The notes under the pieces: generated by a model
The model's database searches: none
The model's input: only the letters and a program-made list of their open reading frames with translations
What the model was told of the DNA's origin: nothing
Program-made: the position numbers and the translations under genes
Shown: in pieces, positions 8,070-16,838 of the stretch
Layout: every line of letters begins with the position of its first letter
Numbering within the stretch: the stretch's first letter is position 1
Source of the DNA: Lactococcus fujiensis JCM 16395
GTDB lineage: Bacteria > Bacillota > Bacilli > Lactobacillales > Streptococcaceae
Assembly (NCBI RefSeq): GCF_002441655.1
Contig: NZ_JXJU01000006.1
Location: 62,001 to 126,000 of the forward strand
Length of the DNA stretch: 64,000 nt
Direction: 5' to 3'

Positions 8070-9752
8070 ATGCCAAAACAATTAAAAATTAATTCCAATG
8101 AAGTCGCAGTTTACGCTATCGGTGGACTGGGCGAAATTGGAAAAAACACCTACGGAGTCGAGTACAAGGATGAAATTATCATCATTGACGCTGGAATTAA
8201 ATTTCCAGAAGATGATCTCTTAGGTGTTGATTATGTCATCCCTGACTATACTTACATCGTTGAAAATATCGATCGCATAAAGGGGCTTTTCATTACCCAT
8301 GGTCACGAGGACCACATCGGGGGGATCCCGTTCTTACTTAAGCAAGCAAATATTCCCATTTATGCTGGACCGCTCAGTCTTGCGTTAATCCGTGGTAAAC
8401 TTGAAGAACATGGTCTTTTGCGTGATGCAAAATTATACGAAATTCATCCTGATTCAGTAATAAAATTTAATTACTTGAGCTTGAGTTTTTTCCGTACAAC
8501 TCACTCTATTCCAGAACCTATTGCCGTTGTTGTTGATACTCCGGAAGGGAAAATTGTCGCAACAGGTGACTTCAAATTTGACTTTACACCAGTAGGTGAC
8601 CCCGCTGATTTGCACGCCATGGCTCGCTTAGGTGACGAAGGTGTTTTGCTTTTGTTGTCTGACTCTACAAATGCTGAGATTCCAACTTTCTCAAATTCTG
8701 AAAAAGTTGTCGGCGCAAGCATCATGAAAATTTTCGAACGCATCGAAGGACGGATTATTTTTGCCTCATTTGCATCAAACATTTTCCGTTTACAACAAGC
8801 GATTGATGGTGCTGTAAAAACAGGCCGTCATGTCGTCGTTTTTGGACGCTCAATGGAAAAGGCACTTGTAAATGGACTTGAGCTTGGTTATTTACACGCT
8901 CCAAAAGGTACGATTATTGACCCGAGTGAAATTAACCAATACCCCGGCCACGAACTTGTTATTATGTGTACAGGTTCGCAAGGTGAACCAATGGCGGCTC
9001 TTTCGCGAATTGCTAACGGAATGCACCGTCACATTACCTTACAAATGGGTGATACAGTCGTCTTCTCATCTAACGCAATTCCCGGAAATACTTATGGCGT
9101 AAATCAATTGATCAACAAAATTTCCGAAGCTGGTGCCGAAGTTATTTACGGAAAGATGAATAATATTCATACATCAGGTCATGGTGGACAACAAGAACAA
9201 AAATTGATGCTCCGTTTGATTAAGCCTAAATATTTCATGCCTGTTCACGGGGAATACCGGATGCTTAAAATTCACTCTGGGCTTGCACAAGACGTTGGTG
9301 TGCCAAAAGAAAATTGCTTCATCTTGGAAAACGGAGACGTTTTGGCTTTGACTGCTGACAGTGCACGTTATGCTGACCATTTTGGTGCATCTGATACCTA
9401 TGTTGATGGTTCTGGAATTGGTGATGTTGGAAATGCCGTTTTGCATGACCGTCACGAATTGTCTGAGGATGGAATCGTTCTTGCAGTTGCAACTGTTGAC
9501 TTTGAAAATCGAACTGTCCTTGCTGGGCCTGATTTGCTCAGCCGTGGTTTCATCTATATGCGCGAATCTGGCGATTTAATTCGCTCAGGACAACGTGTTT
9601 TGTTCAACTCAATTCGTGAGGCAATGCAAGATGAAAATGCAAACGAAGCAAGCGTAGCTCGCGCAATGCGTGAAGCACTTAGCCCATTCCTATACAAACA
9701 AACAGAACGTAGTCCTTTGGTCGTTCCAATGATTATGACACCTGATCAATAG
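8070..9752 (+). CDS. rnjA: Ribonuclease J1
   Basis: Metallo-beta-lactamase/beta-CASP RNase with endo- and 5'-exonuclease activity in mRNA decay and rRNA maturation. 560 residues, full length. The zinc motif HGHEDHIGG is at about residue 74-82; later motifs [27 protein letters not shown] and the HTSGHG segment complete the beta-CASP core. SD AAGAAAGGA precedes ATG 8070. The last codons CCT GAT CAA TAG form the left boundary repeat of the inserted element; the matching repeat at 16839 would read CCT GAT CAA TAA, so insertion leaves the protein unchanged. Confidence 0.96.
   Translation: MPKQLKINSNEVAVYAIGGLGEIGKNTYGVEYKDEIIIIDAGIKFPEDDLLGVDYVIPDYTYIVENIDRIKGLFITHGHEDHIGGIPFLLKQANIPIYAGPLSLALIRGKLEEHGLLRDAKLYEIHPDSVIKFNYLSLSFFRTTHSIPEPIAVVVDTPEGKIVATGDFKFDFTPVGDPADLHAMARLGDEGVLLLLSDSTNAEIPTFSNSEKVVGASIMKIFERIEGRIIFASFASNIFRLQQAIDGAVKTGRHVVVFGRSMEKALVNGLELGYLHAPKGTIIDPSEINQYPGHELVIMCTGSQGEPMAALSRIANGMHRHITLQMGDTVVFSSNAIPGNTYGVNQLINKISEAGAEVIYGKMNNIHTSGHGGQQEQKLMLRLIKPKYFMPVHGEYRMLKIHSGLAQDVGVPKENCFILENGDVLALTADSARYADHFGASDTYVDGSGIGDVGNAVLHDRHELSEDGIVLAVATVDFENRTVLAGPDLLSRGFIYMRESGDLIRSGQRVLFNSIREAMQDENANEASVARAMREALSPFLYKQTERSPLVVPMIMTPDQ
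9741..9751 (+). repeat. attL-like direct repeat (rnjA end)
   Basis: CCTGATCAATA, encoding the last Pro-Asp-Gln and the first two bases of the stop codon of rnjA. Identical to 16839-16849. Confidence 0.8.
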
Positions 9753-9766
9753 TGCTCATTATAATT

Positions 9767-9802
9767 ATAAAGATAGTAGCCTAAAGGGTTACTATCTTTT
9801 TT
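9767..9802 (+). terminator. Terminator after rnjA (element-borne)
   Basis: AAAGATAGTA and TACTATCTTT pair around a CC-TAAA-GG loop region, followed by TTTTTT. It lies inside the element's left end and would replace the native terminator now separated from rnjA. Confidence 0.82.
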
Positions 9803-9869
9803 GACTGCTCGTAGCAACAGTTTAGAAACAAAAAAATGCTTGTACTATACAAATATTAATTCTCCCCTA

Positions 9870-9913
9870 TGATATAATTAATATATAAAAAATTTTTTCA
9901 TAAATAATAGGAG
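9870..9913 (+). promoter_or_regulatory. abiH promoter and SD
   Basis: Extended -10 TGATATAAT (9870-9878); SD AGGAG at 9909-9913, 8 nt before ATG 9922. Confidence 0.7.
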
Positions 9914-9921
9914 TAGTTATC

Positions 9922-11238
9922 ATGCTTGACCCTAATATCCAAATGCCCAATTTCAGTGTTCCAAAATTACCTGATTTAAGCAGTTTAACTAGAGCATACC
10001 CACAACAAGTTAATATAGTAGAAAATCAGAAGGCGTTTAATCAGTTAGTAATTCTTGGAAATGGATTTGATTTAGCTTGCGGCCTTAAGTCAACTTATAG
10101 ACATTTTTTTGAATATATTCTTGATAAGGATGAGTCTAAAAATAATTATTGGTACTATATTTTTAGGAGCTTACATTATAGAAGAGTAGACTTTAATGGA
10201 TGGACTGATATCGAAAAACAAATATTAATAGAATTAAAAAACATAGAAATTTTTTATTCAAATGGAATATTAAAAGAAAATGAATACATCGTAAAAGAAC
10301 AACTGGAGGAGTTTATTTCTTTCAATGGTTCTAACCCTTCATTAAGACTTACAGCATCAGCAATTACCTCTCTATATTCTTATTATTATGAGATTCCATC
10401 CAAAAAATCATTTCAAGAACAACTGATAAAGAAATTATTATTATTAGAAGAAGACTTTTGCAAATACCTTATAGAACAAATCAATATCGAGGATGAACAG
10501 ATTGATGATTTTTTCTCAGAAATAAAAAAAGAGAACCTCAACAATTATTATATTAAATCTCTAATTATAGGATATTATATTCTCACTTCGGAACTGCCAG
10601 ATTTTTCCATTCAATACTTAAATGATATATTAACAGATATTACCGAATATGATTCATTTGATTTATTTTTTGAAGAAATAGATACAATCAATAAACTATT
10701 TTCTGAAGATGATATAATGAGTAGTATTTTATCTTTCAACTATACCGAACCATTAAAACAGCTCAATCTAAGAAATATACATGGTGCACTTAGTGAAGGA
10801 AATATTCTCTTTGGAATTGACTATGATAAATTAAAAGATAATTTTACAGAACCACCAATAGAATTTTCTAAATCATATCGCATACTAGAAAGTGGAAGAG
10901 ATACAAAAATGAATATTTCTTCTGATATAGACATAATTAAATTTTATGGTCATGGACTTGGAGAAGCAGATTATTCATACTTTCAAGCTATATTTGACTC
11001 GGTTGACCTTTATCATAGCAATACAAAAATTATTTTTTACTGGTCACAATATGAAGGAGTAGATAAGAAAACTATACGTGTAGAACAAGTAAAAAATGTT
11101 ACAAATTTAATAGAAGAGTACGGAACAACGTTTACTAATCAAGACCATGGAAGAAACCTATTAACAAAGTTACAATTGGAAAATCGTTTACAAATCAATG
11201 AAATACCGATAAATAACTTATTTGAGTGTTTAATCTAG
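9922..11238 (+). CDS. abiH: AbiH-family abortive infection protein
   Basis: Phage-defence protein, 438 residues. The family hallmark LVILGNGFDLACGLKSTY lies at about residues 42-59; further AbiH landmarks are ILSFNYTEPLKQL, NIHGAL, LFGID and FYGHGLGEADY in the second half. The GNGFD start resembles nucleotide-binding loops of SIR2-like Rossmann folds (inference). A ~40-residue Pro-rich N-terminal extension precedes the usual start. It has its own promoter and terminator and is strongly AT-rich, as expected of cargo, lying between the left boundary repeat and the integrase. The mechanism by which AbiH stops phage is not visible here. Confidence 0.88.
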   Translation: MLDPNIQMPNFSVPKLPDLSSLTRAYPQQVNIVENQKAFNQLVILGNGFDLACGLKSTYRHFFEYILDKDESKNNYWYYIFRSLHYRRVDFNGWTDIEKQILIELKNIEIFYSNGILKENEYIVKEQLEEFISFNGSNPSLRLTASAITSLYSYYYEIPSKKSFQEQLIKKLLLLEEDFCKYLIEQINIEDEQIDDFFSEIKKENLNNYYIKSLIIGYYILTSELPDFSIQYLNDILTDITEYDSFDLFFEEIDTINKLFSEDDIMSSILSFNYTEPLKQLNLRNIHGALSEGNILFGIDYDKLKDNFTEPPIEFSKSYRILESGRDTKMNISSDIDIIKFYGHGLGEADYSYFQAIFDSVDLYHSNTKIIFYWSQYEGVDKKTIRVEQVKNVTNLIEEYGTTFTNQDHGRNLLTKLQLENRLQINEIPINNLFECLI

Positions 11239-11257
11239 CTAATGAAGAAAATATTTA

Positions 11258-11291
11258 TCCTAAAAAGTCTGATTTCCTAAATCAGGCTTTT
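11258..11291 (+). terminator. Terminator of abiH
   Basis: AAAGTCTGATTT pairs with AAATCAGGCTTT (one G-U) around a 3-nt loop, followed by a short T-run. Confidence 0.78.
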
Positions 11292-11371
11292 ACTGTCGCA
11301 CTTTTTCTCCCTGTTTAATATTGTCGTTCCACTTGTACACACATATAAAAAAAAAAGGACAATTAAGTCCC

Positions 11372-12529
11372 CTAAGAAATTTCGCTATCGCTCACAGATA
11401 CCTTGACTAGTCCATTAAATTTATCTGCTACACTTCTCATTGCAGTTGGGTGAAGATGTGAATAAACACCAAGTGTGATACTTATATCAGAGTGTCCTAA
11501 GCGATTTTTTAATTCTAAATCATTCATTCCTAACTGTAGCATTAGTGAAGCATGAGAATGTCTTAAGTCATGTACTCGAATTGGTTTAATATTAATCTTT
11601 TCAGCATGTCGAATTAACATTTTATTCACTCGATTTTTAACAATAGGTAAGCCATTGTCTGAAAATATGAAATCAATTTTACCGATTTGTCCTTGTACTT
11701 CTTTCCACTCTCTCATATACTTCAATGTATCATCATCAAGATATAGTTTTCTAACACTACTTTGAGTTTTTGTATCAGTAAATTCCCAATTTTTTCGATT
11801 TCGATAATAAATAGATTTGTGGATATATACCTACTTCTTCTCAAAATCAATATCTTTCCAAGTCAGAGCCTGGAGTTCTCCAATACGCAGACCTGTAAAA
11901 AATAGAAACCAATAAACTGTAAACATCAGCTTTTCATTCACTCTTTTTTTATTAAAAGTCTGAATAAAAGTAGTAAATTCCTCAATTGTCCAAAAATCAA
12001 CTTTACCTCTTGACCTTTTTACATTTCCAGCAACTTTAGCATTATTTCTGCTTACAAGTCCTAATTTCTCAGCAAAGTTTAAGATTATTTGTAAAAATTG
12101 ATGTAGGGAATAAATATAACTCATAGATACATTTTCTTCTAATAAACAGTTATGCCAATCTTGAATAACTATCGGAGAAATTGAACTTAATTTCCTATCA
12201 AAGAAATAATCTAATCTTTTCAATCGAGCTACTCCAACATCATAGGTCTGCGACTTTGTCCGTGTCTTGTAATCTGGCATAAAGTATTTATCAACAAAAG
12301 TCTTGAAACTCATTGTACTATTCATTTGTACTGAACTTTTTGATAAATCTGCTTTTGTAAAGTCATACCATTTTTGAGCTTCTACTTGACTTGTAAAGCC
12401 TGTTTTCTTTTTCTGAATCCTCTTACCTGTAATATCATCAAAACCAAGAGAAACGACTGCATAATACGTTCCTCTCACTTTATCTTTATATACGTGGGAA
12501 ACCTTAGGCAATATCTGCCACACTTTCAA
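11372..12529 (-). pseudogene. Tyrosine recombinase (integrase) with one internal TAG
   Basis: Site-specific integrase of the element, 386 codons including stops. The N-terminal part has the AP2-like arm (YYAVVSLGFDDITGKRIQKKKTGF) and SAM-like core-binding domain; the first catalytic Arg is in FTGLRIGEL. TAG at 11831-11833 follows DFEKK. Reading straight on in the same frame gives VYIHKSIYYRNRKNWEF and then the second half with HDLRHSHASL (His, Arg), LGHSDI and the nucleophile in GVYSHL. No base is gained or lost, so a single substitution (for example CAG to TAG) split it. The true start may lie slightly inside 12529, as the first residues overlap the upstream gene. Activity would need read-through. 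Confidence 0.9.
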
Positions 12530-12707
12530 TTTCTAACTTTGTACCGAGAATTTCTTCTACAGTTTCTTTTGGAACTTTACCAACACCGTTAGACTTATAG
12601 TAAGCAAATCCTCTTTGTACCATGATTGCCTTTGATTGTTTAATAAGCATATACGTTTGATACGGACCAAATCCACATTTTACTAAATCATTTTTATCAA
12701 TAAACAT
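12504..12707 (-). CDS. DUF3173-type excisionase-like protein
   Basis: 67 residues with one helix-turn-helix-like unit: KNDLVKCGFGPYQTYMLIKQS followed by a short wing and the KVPKETVEEILG helix. This is the pattern of the small DUF3173 proteins that sit next to integrases in Gram-positive ICEs and IMEs and probably act as Xis or regulators. It overlaps the start of the integrase frame by 26 nt, which argues for coupled expression. SD-like GGAGAACAATT precedes ATG 12707. Confidence 0.78.
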   Translation of the reverse strand: MFIDKNDLVKCGFGPYQTYMLIKQSKAIMVQRGFAYYKSNGVGKVPKETVEEILGTKLEIESVADIA

Positions 12708-12728
12708 AATTGTTCTCCATTTCTCTTT

Positions 12729-12932
12729 TTAATATTCCACATGAGTAAACTCTTTACTCTCTAATGCCATTTGTAAGTCAAGTGGTGCCATGCAAGTATA
12801 AAGGGTTTGACCTTTATGATTTGTTGCAACTGTACCATTATCATTCATTTTTAAGTACCATGTTCCAGTTGTAAAAGGCATTCTATCAGATAATTTTTTA
12901 GCTTTTTGACTATCTACTTTCTTAAGATACAT
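12729..12932 (-). CDS. Small hypothetical protein of the element
   Basis: 67 residues; I do not recognise the family. Basic N-terminus (MYLKKVDSQKAKKLSDRM) then a beta-rich stretch (TGTWYLKMNDNGTVATNHKGQTLYTC). No membrane segment. Its start overlaps the end of the Rep frame by 11 nt and it is followed after 21 nt by the DUF3173 gene, so it belongs to the rep-xis-int transcript. Confidence 0.65.
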   Translation of the reverse strand: MYLKKVDSQKAKKLSDRMPFTTGTWYLKMNDNGTVATNHKGQTLYTCMAPLDLQMALESKEFTHVEY

Positions 12933-14253
12933 CTCTTATCACTCCTTTATTTTTAGGAAAACTCTTAGGCAACAATTCATCAAAGATTAATTTGTTTAGA
13001 AATATTTCTTTATCATCTGATGAAAATATTGCCTGAAAGCCGTAGCGACGCTCTAAGAATTCATTTGCTGAAACTCGTTCCTTCTTAGGTTCATCTAATT
13101 TCTTCGTTTCTGATAAGTTATAATAATTATCGTATTCAAATCGAGGAAATTGTTTTTCAGTAATTCCAACATTTAAATTGATTCTACGAACGTACTGGTC
13201 TAAATCTTCATTTTTTATATTTTTAAAGAAAGATTCTGCTGTTTCAGTATTCGTCAATACAATCACACGAGCCGCAATCACTTTGTTACGATATCTAGCC
13301 GATATTCTTGAACGATTCATAGGGTCTAAAACTTTTAGCCAATCTGCACGTTCCATTGATTCCGGTCTAAGGTCATCAAGTAAAATGATTTCTTCCCCCT
13401 TGTATTCATCAAAAGGGTTAGATGATGAAGCTGAATAAATAGAAACTCCGTTATACCCTGATTGTTCTGATTCATCACATAATTTTTCTACAATTTCTTG
13501 AGCTAGGTGTGATTTCCCTATCCCTGAATTCCCCTGAATATAAACTACACTCAACTTAAATTCATTGTTTCGCAAGGCTTTTAAAGTCTTACGGGCTTTA
13601 TATTGTGAGAAAGAATTAAAGGCTGAAATAAAGCGTTGCTCATTATTCGCATATAGGCGTTATAAGCTGTCATCTTCCATGATTTCATCATAGGTAATTT
13701 GTCCAAAGAGAACTTTATCAAAGATAAGGTCTAAACTCTCATTGATTTCCCTATAACGTACTGTCGCACTCCGTTTGAGAAAATCATCTTTATTATCTAA
13801 AATGAACTTTTCATAGTCCATTGTTTCAAAAGTTTCAACTTCACTAATCTCATACTGATGTTTAGTAGGTTGTTGTGCATGGATAAGATAAGCTTTTTGA
13901 TTAAAAGGAAAGTAGTTATTTCTTCCTTTGGGGTAGTCAATAAAATGTTGAGAAATTCCTAATCTATCGGCAACCAATTCAATAGAACGATGTGTAGGTA
14001 ATTCTACATAGACATGGATGTGTGCTTCAATCAATTGTCCATTATTTTTTCTATCTTTATCATGAACAATCAAAGCTATTTTTAATTGTTTTTCTGATGT
14101 ATCGTAAAATTTTAATCGGTCGTAGATTTCTTGAAAGATTTTTTCCTTATTTTCTTCCCAATTTTCAAACCAAGACCTTTTTTCATCCCAATCCCAAAAT
14201 TCTGAATCAAAGTATTGTTCAAATACAAAACATCTAATTTTTTGTTTCCTCAT
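12922..14253 (-). pseudogene. HUH/P-loop replication initiator (Rep) with one internal TAA
   Basis: Rolling-circle-type initiator, 444 codons in one frame. N-terminal part: Rep_2-like HUH nuclease with AHIHVYVEL (metal-binding His-x-His) and, downstream, NQKAYLIHAQQPTKHQYE containing candidate catalytic Tyr. C-terminal part: P-loop helicase with IQGNSGIGKSHL (Walker A) and IILLDDL (Walker B), an Arg-finger-like RNKVIAARVIVLTN strand. The two are separated by TAA at 13660-13662 after EDDSL; in-frame reading continues RLYANNEQRFISAF and on through LKALRNNEF into the helicase. A downstream Met at 13575 could start a separate helicase fragment, but it has no clear SD. Confidence 0.85.
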
Positions 14254-14344
14254 ATTCTATCCTTTCGTTTATCTCATTTTTTTTTAATAATAAAGTGTTT
14301 TTTATTCTGGTTCTTCCATTTTTAGTCATTTTATAAAATCCTAG

Positions 14345-14554
14345 TGTCCTAACCACTTCAAATTACTAGGTCATATGTCCTAACCACTTTTCATAGGACA
14401 CTTTCATAGGACACTAAATCTATTGATTTTTGGTAATTTTTGGCTTTTAGTTGGGTAGAAGTGTCTAACCTAAAGCTAACGCTAGTGGGGGTTTACACCG
14501 TTTTTGTTGACAAGCCCTAAAACGGTGCGGGCGTAGGGTGTGTCCTAACCACTC
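14345..14554. repeat. Iteron-like repeats TGTCCTAACCACT
   Basis: Direct copies at 14345-14357, 14376-14388 and 14541-14553; inverted short copies AGGACACT at 14395-14402 and 14408-14415; a partial copy GTGTCTAACC at 14461. Confidence 0.82.
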
Positions 14555-14617
14555 ACATATCCCCAGAAACTCTTACACTTTTTTGTTTATTGTCAGATAA
14601 TTTAGTTTATATCTAAT

Positions 14618-14748
14618 AAAACAAAACCCGTTTTTATCGAGAGCGCCTTGTTAGCGGAGCTTCTGACTGCTCACCCTTATCGCCTCGCTACGCTAGCGAC
14701 GGGCTATGCAGTCAGACCTCAACGCCCTCTCTAAACAGGTTTTGTTTT
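14618..14748. repeat. Large imperfect stem-loop
   Basis: Nested arms: 14618-14628 with 14738-14748 (11 bp), GAGAG near 14639 with CTCTC near 14727, CTGACTGC 14663-14670 with GCAGTCAG 14708-14715, and a GC-rich apex. This resembles single-strand origins or transfer origins of rolling-circle replicons. Confidence 0.7.
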
Positions 14749-14761
14749 TTAGTCAGTTTTA

Positions 14762-15193
14762 TTATTTCGCAGGCTTAACAGGCGCTTTTGTATCCTCAAT
14801 TACTTTTAATGACCGAGCAACCAATTTATAGCCAACCGCACGGAAATTATCCACTTTGAACTTCACACGGACATCTACCAATTCAATTGCAAGCATCTCC
14901 TCACTATCCATTAAAGCGTCAATGCTCTTATAATCCTCAATTTCAACAGGAAGTTTCATATACTCTTTGACATCTAACCCAACGCTTGCCAGTTTATCTG
15001 CTTCATCTTTTGCAATGGTAATCAATGTTGCTTTTGAAATTTTATCCGTTTTATGTCCTTTTTCATAAACAAAGTTATGACGTGCTTTTGAAAAATCACA
15101 TAAAAATTGTTTTGGAATGTTGAACTGATTGATATTCAATTCTACTGCCGATAAGTTAGGTTGTTCATCTTTTAAGCTAAATACATTATTCAT
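14762..15193 (-). CDS. Hypothetical protein of the element
   Basis: 143 residues, soluble. Not recognised with confidence. The C-terminal segment ELVDVRVKFKVDNFRAVGYKLVARSLKVI is beta-rich and faintly recalls the small DUF961 proteins encoded near origins of Tn916-like elements. SD GGAGAAAATAAT precedes ATG 15193, which is 1 nt after the upstream gene's stop, so the two are co-translated. It lies between the origin-like region and the control region, a usual place for replication or transfer helpers. Confidence 0.65.
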   Translation of the reverse strand: MNNVFSLKDEQPNLSAVELNINQFNIPKQFLCDFSKARHNFVYEKGHKTDKISKATLITIAKDEADKLASVGLDVKEYMKLPVEIEDYKSIDALMDSEEMLAIELVDVRVKFKVDNFRAVGYKLVARSLKVIEDTKAPVKPAK

Positions 15194-15194
15194 A

Positions 15195-15668
15195 TTATTT
15201 TCTCCATTTATTTTTCTTATTAAATATATTTTTTAGTCCTCTTTTTTCGAGGTTTTCAATTCGTTCTGTTAGGTCACTTGTCTTTGTTTTCAGAGTATCA
15301 AGCTCACTCTTTTGGTTTTGTATTCTCTTAGAAAGTGCCTTAATTTGTGCCCTTAATGCTTGACATTTCTGTTCTAGAATATCAAAATCACTATTTTGTT
15401 TCTCTAGTTCTTCAACTTCTTCATTTCCGAAAATCTCACGAATGGATTCAGCTTTAGATTTTCCCTCTTTTAAGAAGTGAGAGAGTAACAAGAATCCTTT
15501 AACATCAATTTCTTCAAAATCATAAGTTGTTCGATTTTTACGTCCCTTTCCATTCCTAACTTTTACTCTTTTAAATTGATGTCCAGATAATTGAGTGATC
15601 TCTCCGCGCCATTTACGAACTGTATTATAAGGGCAGTCAATTACTTCAGCAAGCTCTCTATAATTCAT
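15195..15668 (-). CDS. HTH protein with C-terminal coiled coil
   Basis: 157 residues. N-terminal MerR/terminal-repeat-like HTH (MNYRELAEVIDCPYNTVRKWRGEI) with a wing, then a coiled coil from about residue 85 to 145 (heptads through QKCQALRAQIKALSKRI and ENLEKR) and a basic tail KNIFNKKNKWRK. This build matches plasmid replication-accessory or partition-type DNA-binding proteins. It overlaps the upstream 91-residue gene by 4 nt (ATGA). Confidence 0.7.
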   Translation of the reverse strand: MNYRELAEVIDCPYNTVRKWRGEITQLSGHQFKRVKVRNGKGRKNRTTYDFEEIDVKGFLLLSHFLKEGKSKAESIREIFGNEEVEELEKQNSDFDILEQKCQALRAQIKALSKRIQNQKSELDTLKTKTSDLTERIENLEKRGLKNIFNKKNKWRK

Positions 15669-15940
15669 CCAGCTTTTGACATTGCTTGAATTTTTCGAAA
15701 TTCTCTAGCAGTTACCGCATCTTCATACCAATTTATTTCAACTTTATCAGTATCTTCTATTAATTTTCTTGTATAAGTACCAGTCATTTCACATAAATCT
15801 TTGTAATTCGTCACTAATTGTTCTTCACTTACTCCGTTATGTTCTTCAGATATTAGTTGCCCAAGGAGCATTACATTTGCGATAACTCCCAGACCTCTTC
15901 TTAAATCATCTAATTCAACCTTATTTTCTTGCTTTTCCAT
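15665..15940 (-). CDS. Small hypothetical protein, first gene of the element operon
   Basis: 91 residues, acidic, helical, no membrane segment; family not recognised. SD GAGG lies 6 nt before ATG 15940. As the first minus-strand gene after the control region, it faces the HTH regulator, like early genes in phage-satellite islands. Confidence 0.65.
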   Translation of the reverse strand: MEKQENKVELDDLRRGLGVIANVMLLGQLISEEHNGVSEEQLVTNYKDLCEMTGTYTRKLIEDTDKVEINWYEDAVTAREFRKIQAMSKAG

Positions 15941-15962
15941 ATTTTACCTCGTACATAATTTG

Positions 15963-16027
15963 TGCTATAATTGAGCTGTTTACTTTTTTAATTCTCTTTC
16001 TTCTTGGTTGTGGAAAGAGATTTTTTA
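15963..16027 (+). ncRNA. Candidate ~50-nt small RNA, antisense to the element operon leader
   Basis: Extended -10 TGCTATAAT (15963-15971) with a -35-like TTTACC at 15943-15948 and 17-nt spacing; predicted start near 15978. A terminator-like hairpin CTCTTTC / GAAAGAG (15994-16020) with a T-run ends near 16027. There is no room for a gene, and the RNA would lie opposite the 5' leader of the minus-strand operon. Confidence 0.45.
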
Positions 16028-16086
16028 TACTTTGCTTGACCTATAGGCTATTTCTCCTTTATTTTTTCTATCAAAACTGATACAAT

Positions 16087-16116
16087 TGAAACAAATCAGT
16101 TCGTTATTAATATAAT
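16087..16116 (+). promoter_or_regulatory. Promoter of the HTH regulator
   Basis: TTGAAA (16087-16092), 18-nt spacer, TATAAT (16111-16116). Confidence 0.7.
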
Positions 16117-16163
16117 AGAACAATTTTAGTTCGTTGCCAATAGAAATAGAACATTTTTTGTTC
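16088..16163. promoter_or_regulatory. Three phased operator-like repeats GAAC-N7-GTTC
   Basis: GAAACAAATCAGTTC (16088-16102, one mismatch), GAACAATTTTAGTTC (16118-16132) and GAACATTTTTTGTTC (16149-16163). Starts are 30 and 31 bp apart, about three helical turns. Site 1 overlaps the -35 of the regulator promoter and site 2 follows the -10, the layout of an autoregulated repressor. Confidence 0.72.
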
Positions 16164-16187
16164 GTTTTTAATAAAAAAGGAGATATT

Positions 16188-16787
16188 TTGAGCAAATTCA
16201 CTGATAGATTAACCGAATTAAGAGAAAAAAGAGGATTATCCAAACAAGCTTTAGCCGATTTATTAGAAATAAATAGAGTGACATATTCAAATTGGGAACT
16301 AGGAAAATCTCAACCAAATTTTGTATCTTTAGCTCAAATTGCAAAATTATTTGGAGTTTCAACTGACTATTTACTTGGACTAACTAATGTAAATTCTCAT
16401 CAGTCTAACCACGAAGAAAAATTAAATGAGTTTTATAAAAAGAGAGAAACTTTACTTCAAGACTTCAAAAATAAGTTCAGTGGTTTACTTTACCAACTTA
16501 TGGAAACTCATGCTGACAATCTTCTTACACAAGAAGAGGTTGATAAATTTCTAAGAAATACTGTTAACCACATTAATATATTCTTTGACTTAGACAAAGA
16601 GGAAAATTATTTTGAAAAAGAAGTACAGTATTGGAGAAGGAACTATGAGCATATCAATAAGTTTGATGAAGATTATGTTGATGAGCTGGTAACTAACCCA
16701 AGTATTCGGAATGATTCAATTAAATTTGGCAACAATATAGAAACAAACAACCCAAAATCAAATAAATTAGATGATAATGAGAAGTAA
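16188..16787 (+). CDS. Cro/CI-type HTH transcriptional regulator
   Basis: About 199 residues from TTG 16188, behind AAAAAAGGAG. N-terminal HTH_3 domain: FTDRLTELREKRGLSKQALADL then NRVTYSNWELGKSQP, ending VSTDYLLGLT by about residue 65. The C-terminal part is helical and charged, probably for dimerisation; no LexA-type peptidase motif is seen. It is transcribed away from the rep/int operon and carries three operator-like repeats in its promoter, so it probably keeps the element quiet and regulates itself. The longer reading from 16134 would begin inside operator 2 without SD. Confidence 0.85.
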   Translation: MSKFTDRLTELREKRGLSKQALADLLEINRVTYSNWELGKSQPNFVSLAQIAKLFGVSTDYLLGLTNVNSHQSNHEEKLNEFYKKRETLLQDFKNKFSGLLYQLMETHADNLLTQEEVDKFLRNTVNHINIFFDLDKEENYFEKEVQYWRRNYEHINKFDEDYVDELVTNPSIRNDSIKFGNNIETNNPKSNKLDDNEK

Positions 16788-16838
16788 TGATTTGAAATAA
16801 ACATAAGCATACTAAACAGTTCAAGGCTTTTTCTTATT

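Larger units (their letters stand above)
14254..14761. other. Non-coding, repeat-rich candidate replication origin / oriT
   Basis: About 500 bp without a gene, directly upstream of rep. It contains three copies of TGTCCTAACCACT (14345, 14376, 14541), two inverted copies AGGACACT (14395, 14408), an inverted repeat CACCGTTTT / AAAACGGTG with a 14-nt loop (14496-14527), and a large imperfect stem-loop from 14618 to 14748 whose outer arms are AAAACAAAACC and GGTTTTGTTTT and whose inner arms include CTGACTGC / GCAGTCAG. The iterons suit Rep binding, the hairpins suit a nick site and a single-strand origin. Confidence 0.7.

Noticed and set aside
11372-14253. Frameshifts in the integrase and Rep genes
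   Set aside because: The fragments on each side of the stop are in the same frame and the codons between them make sensible protein, so these are single stop codons, not frameshifts.
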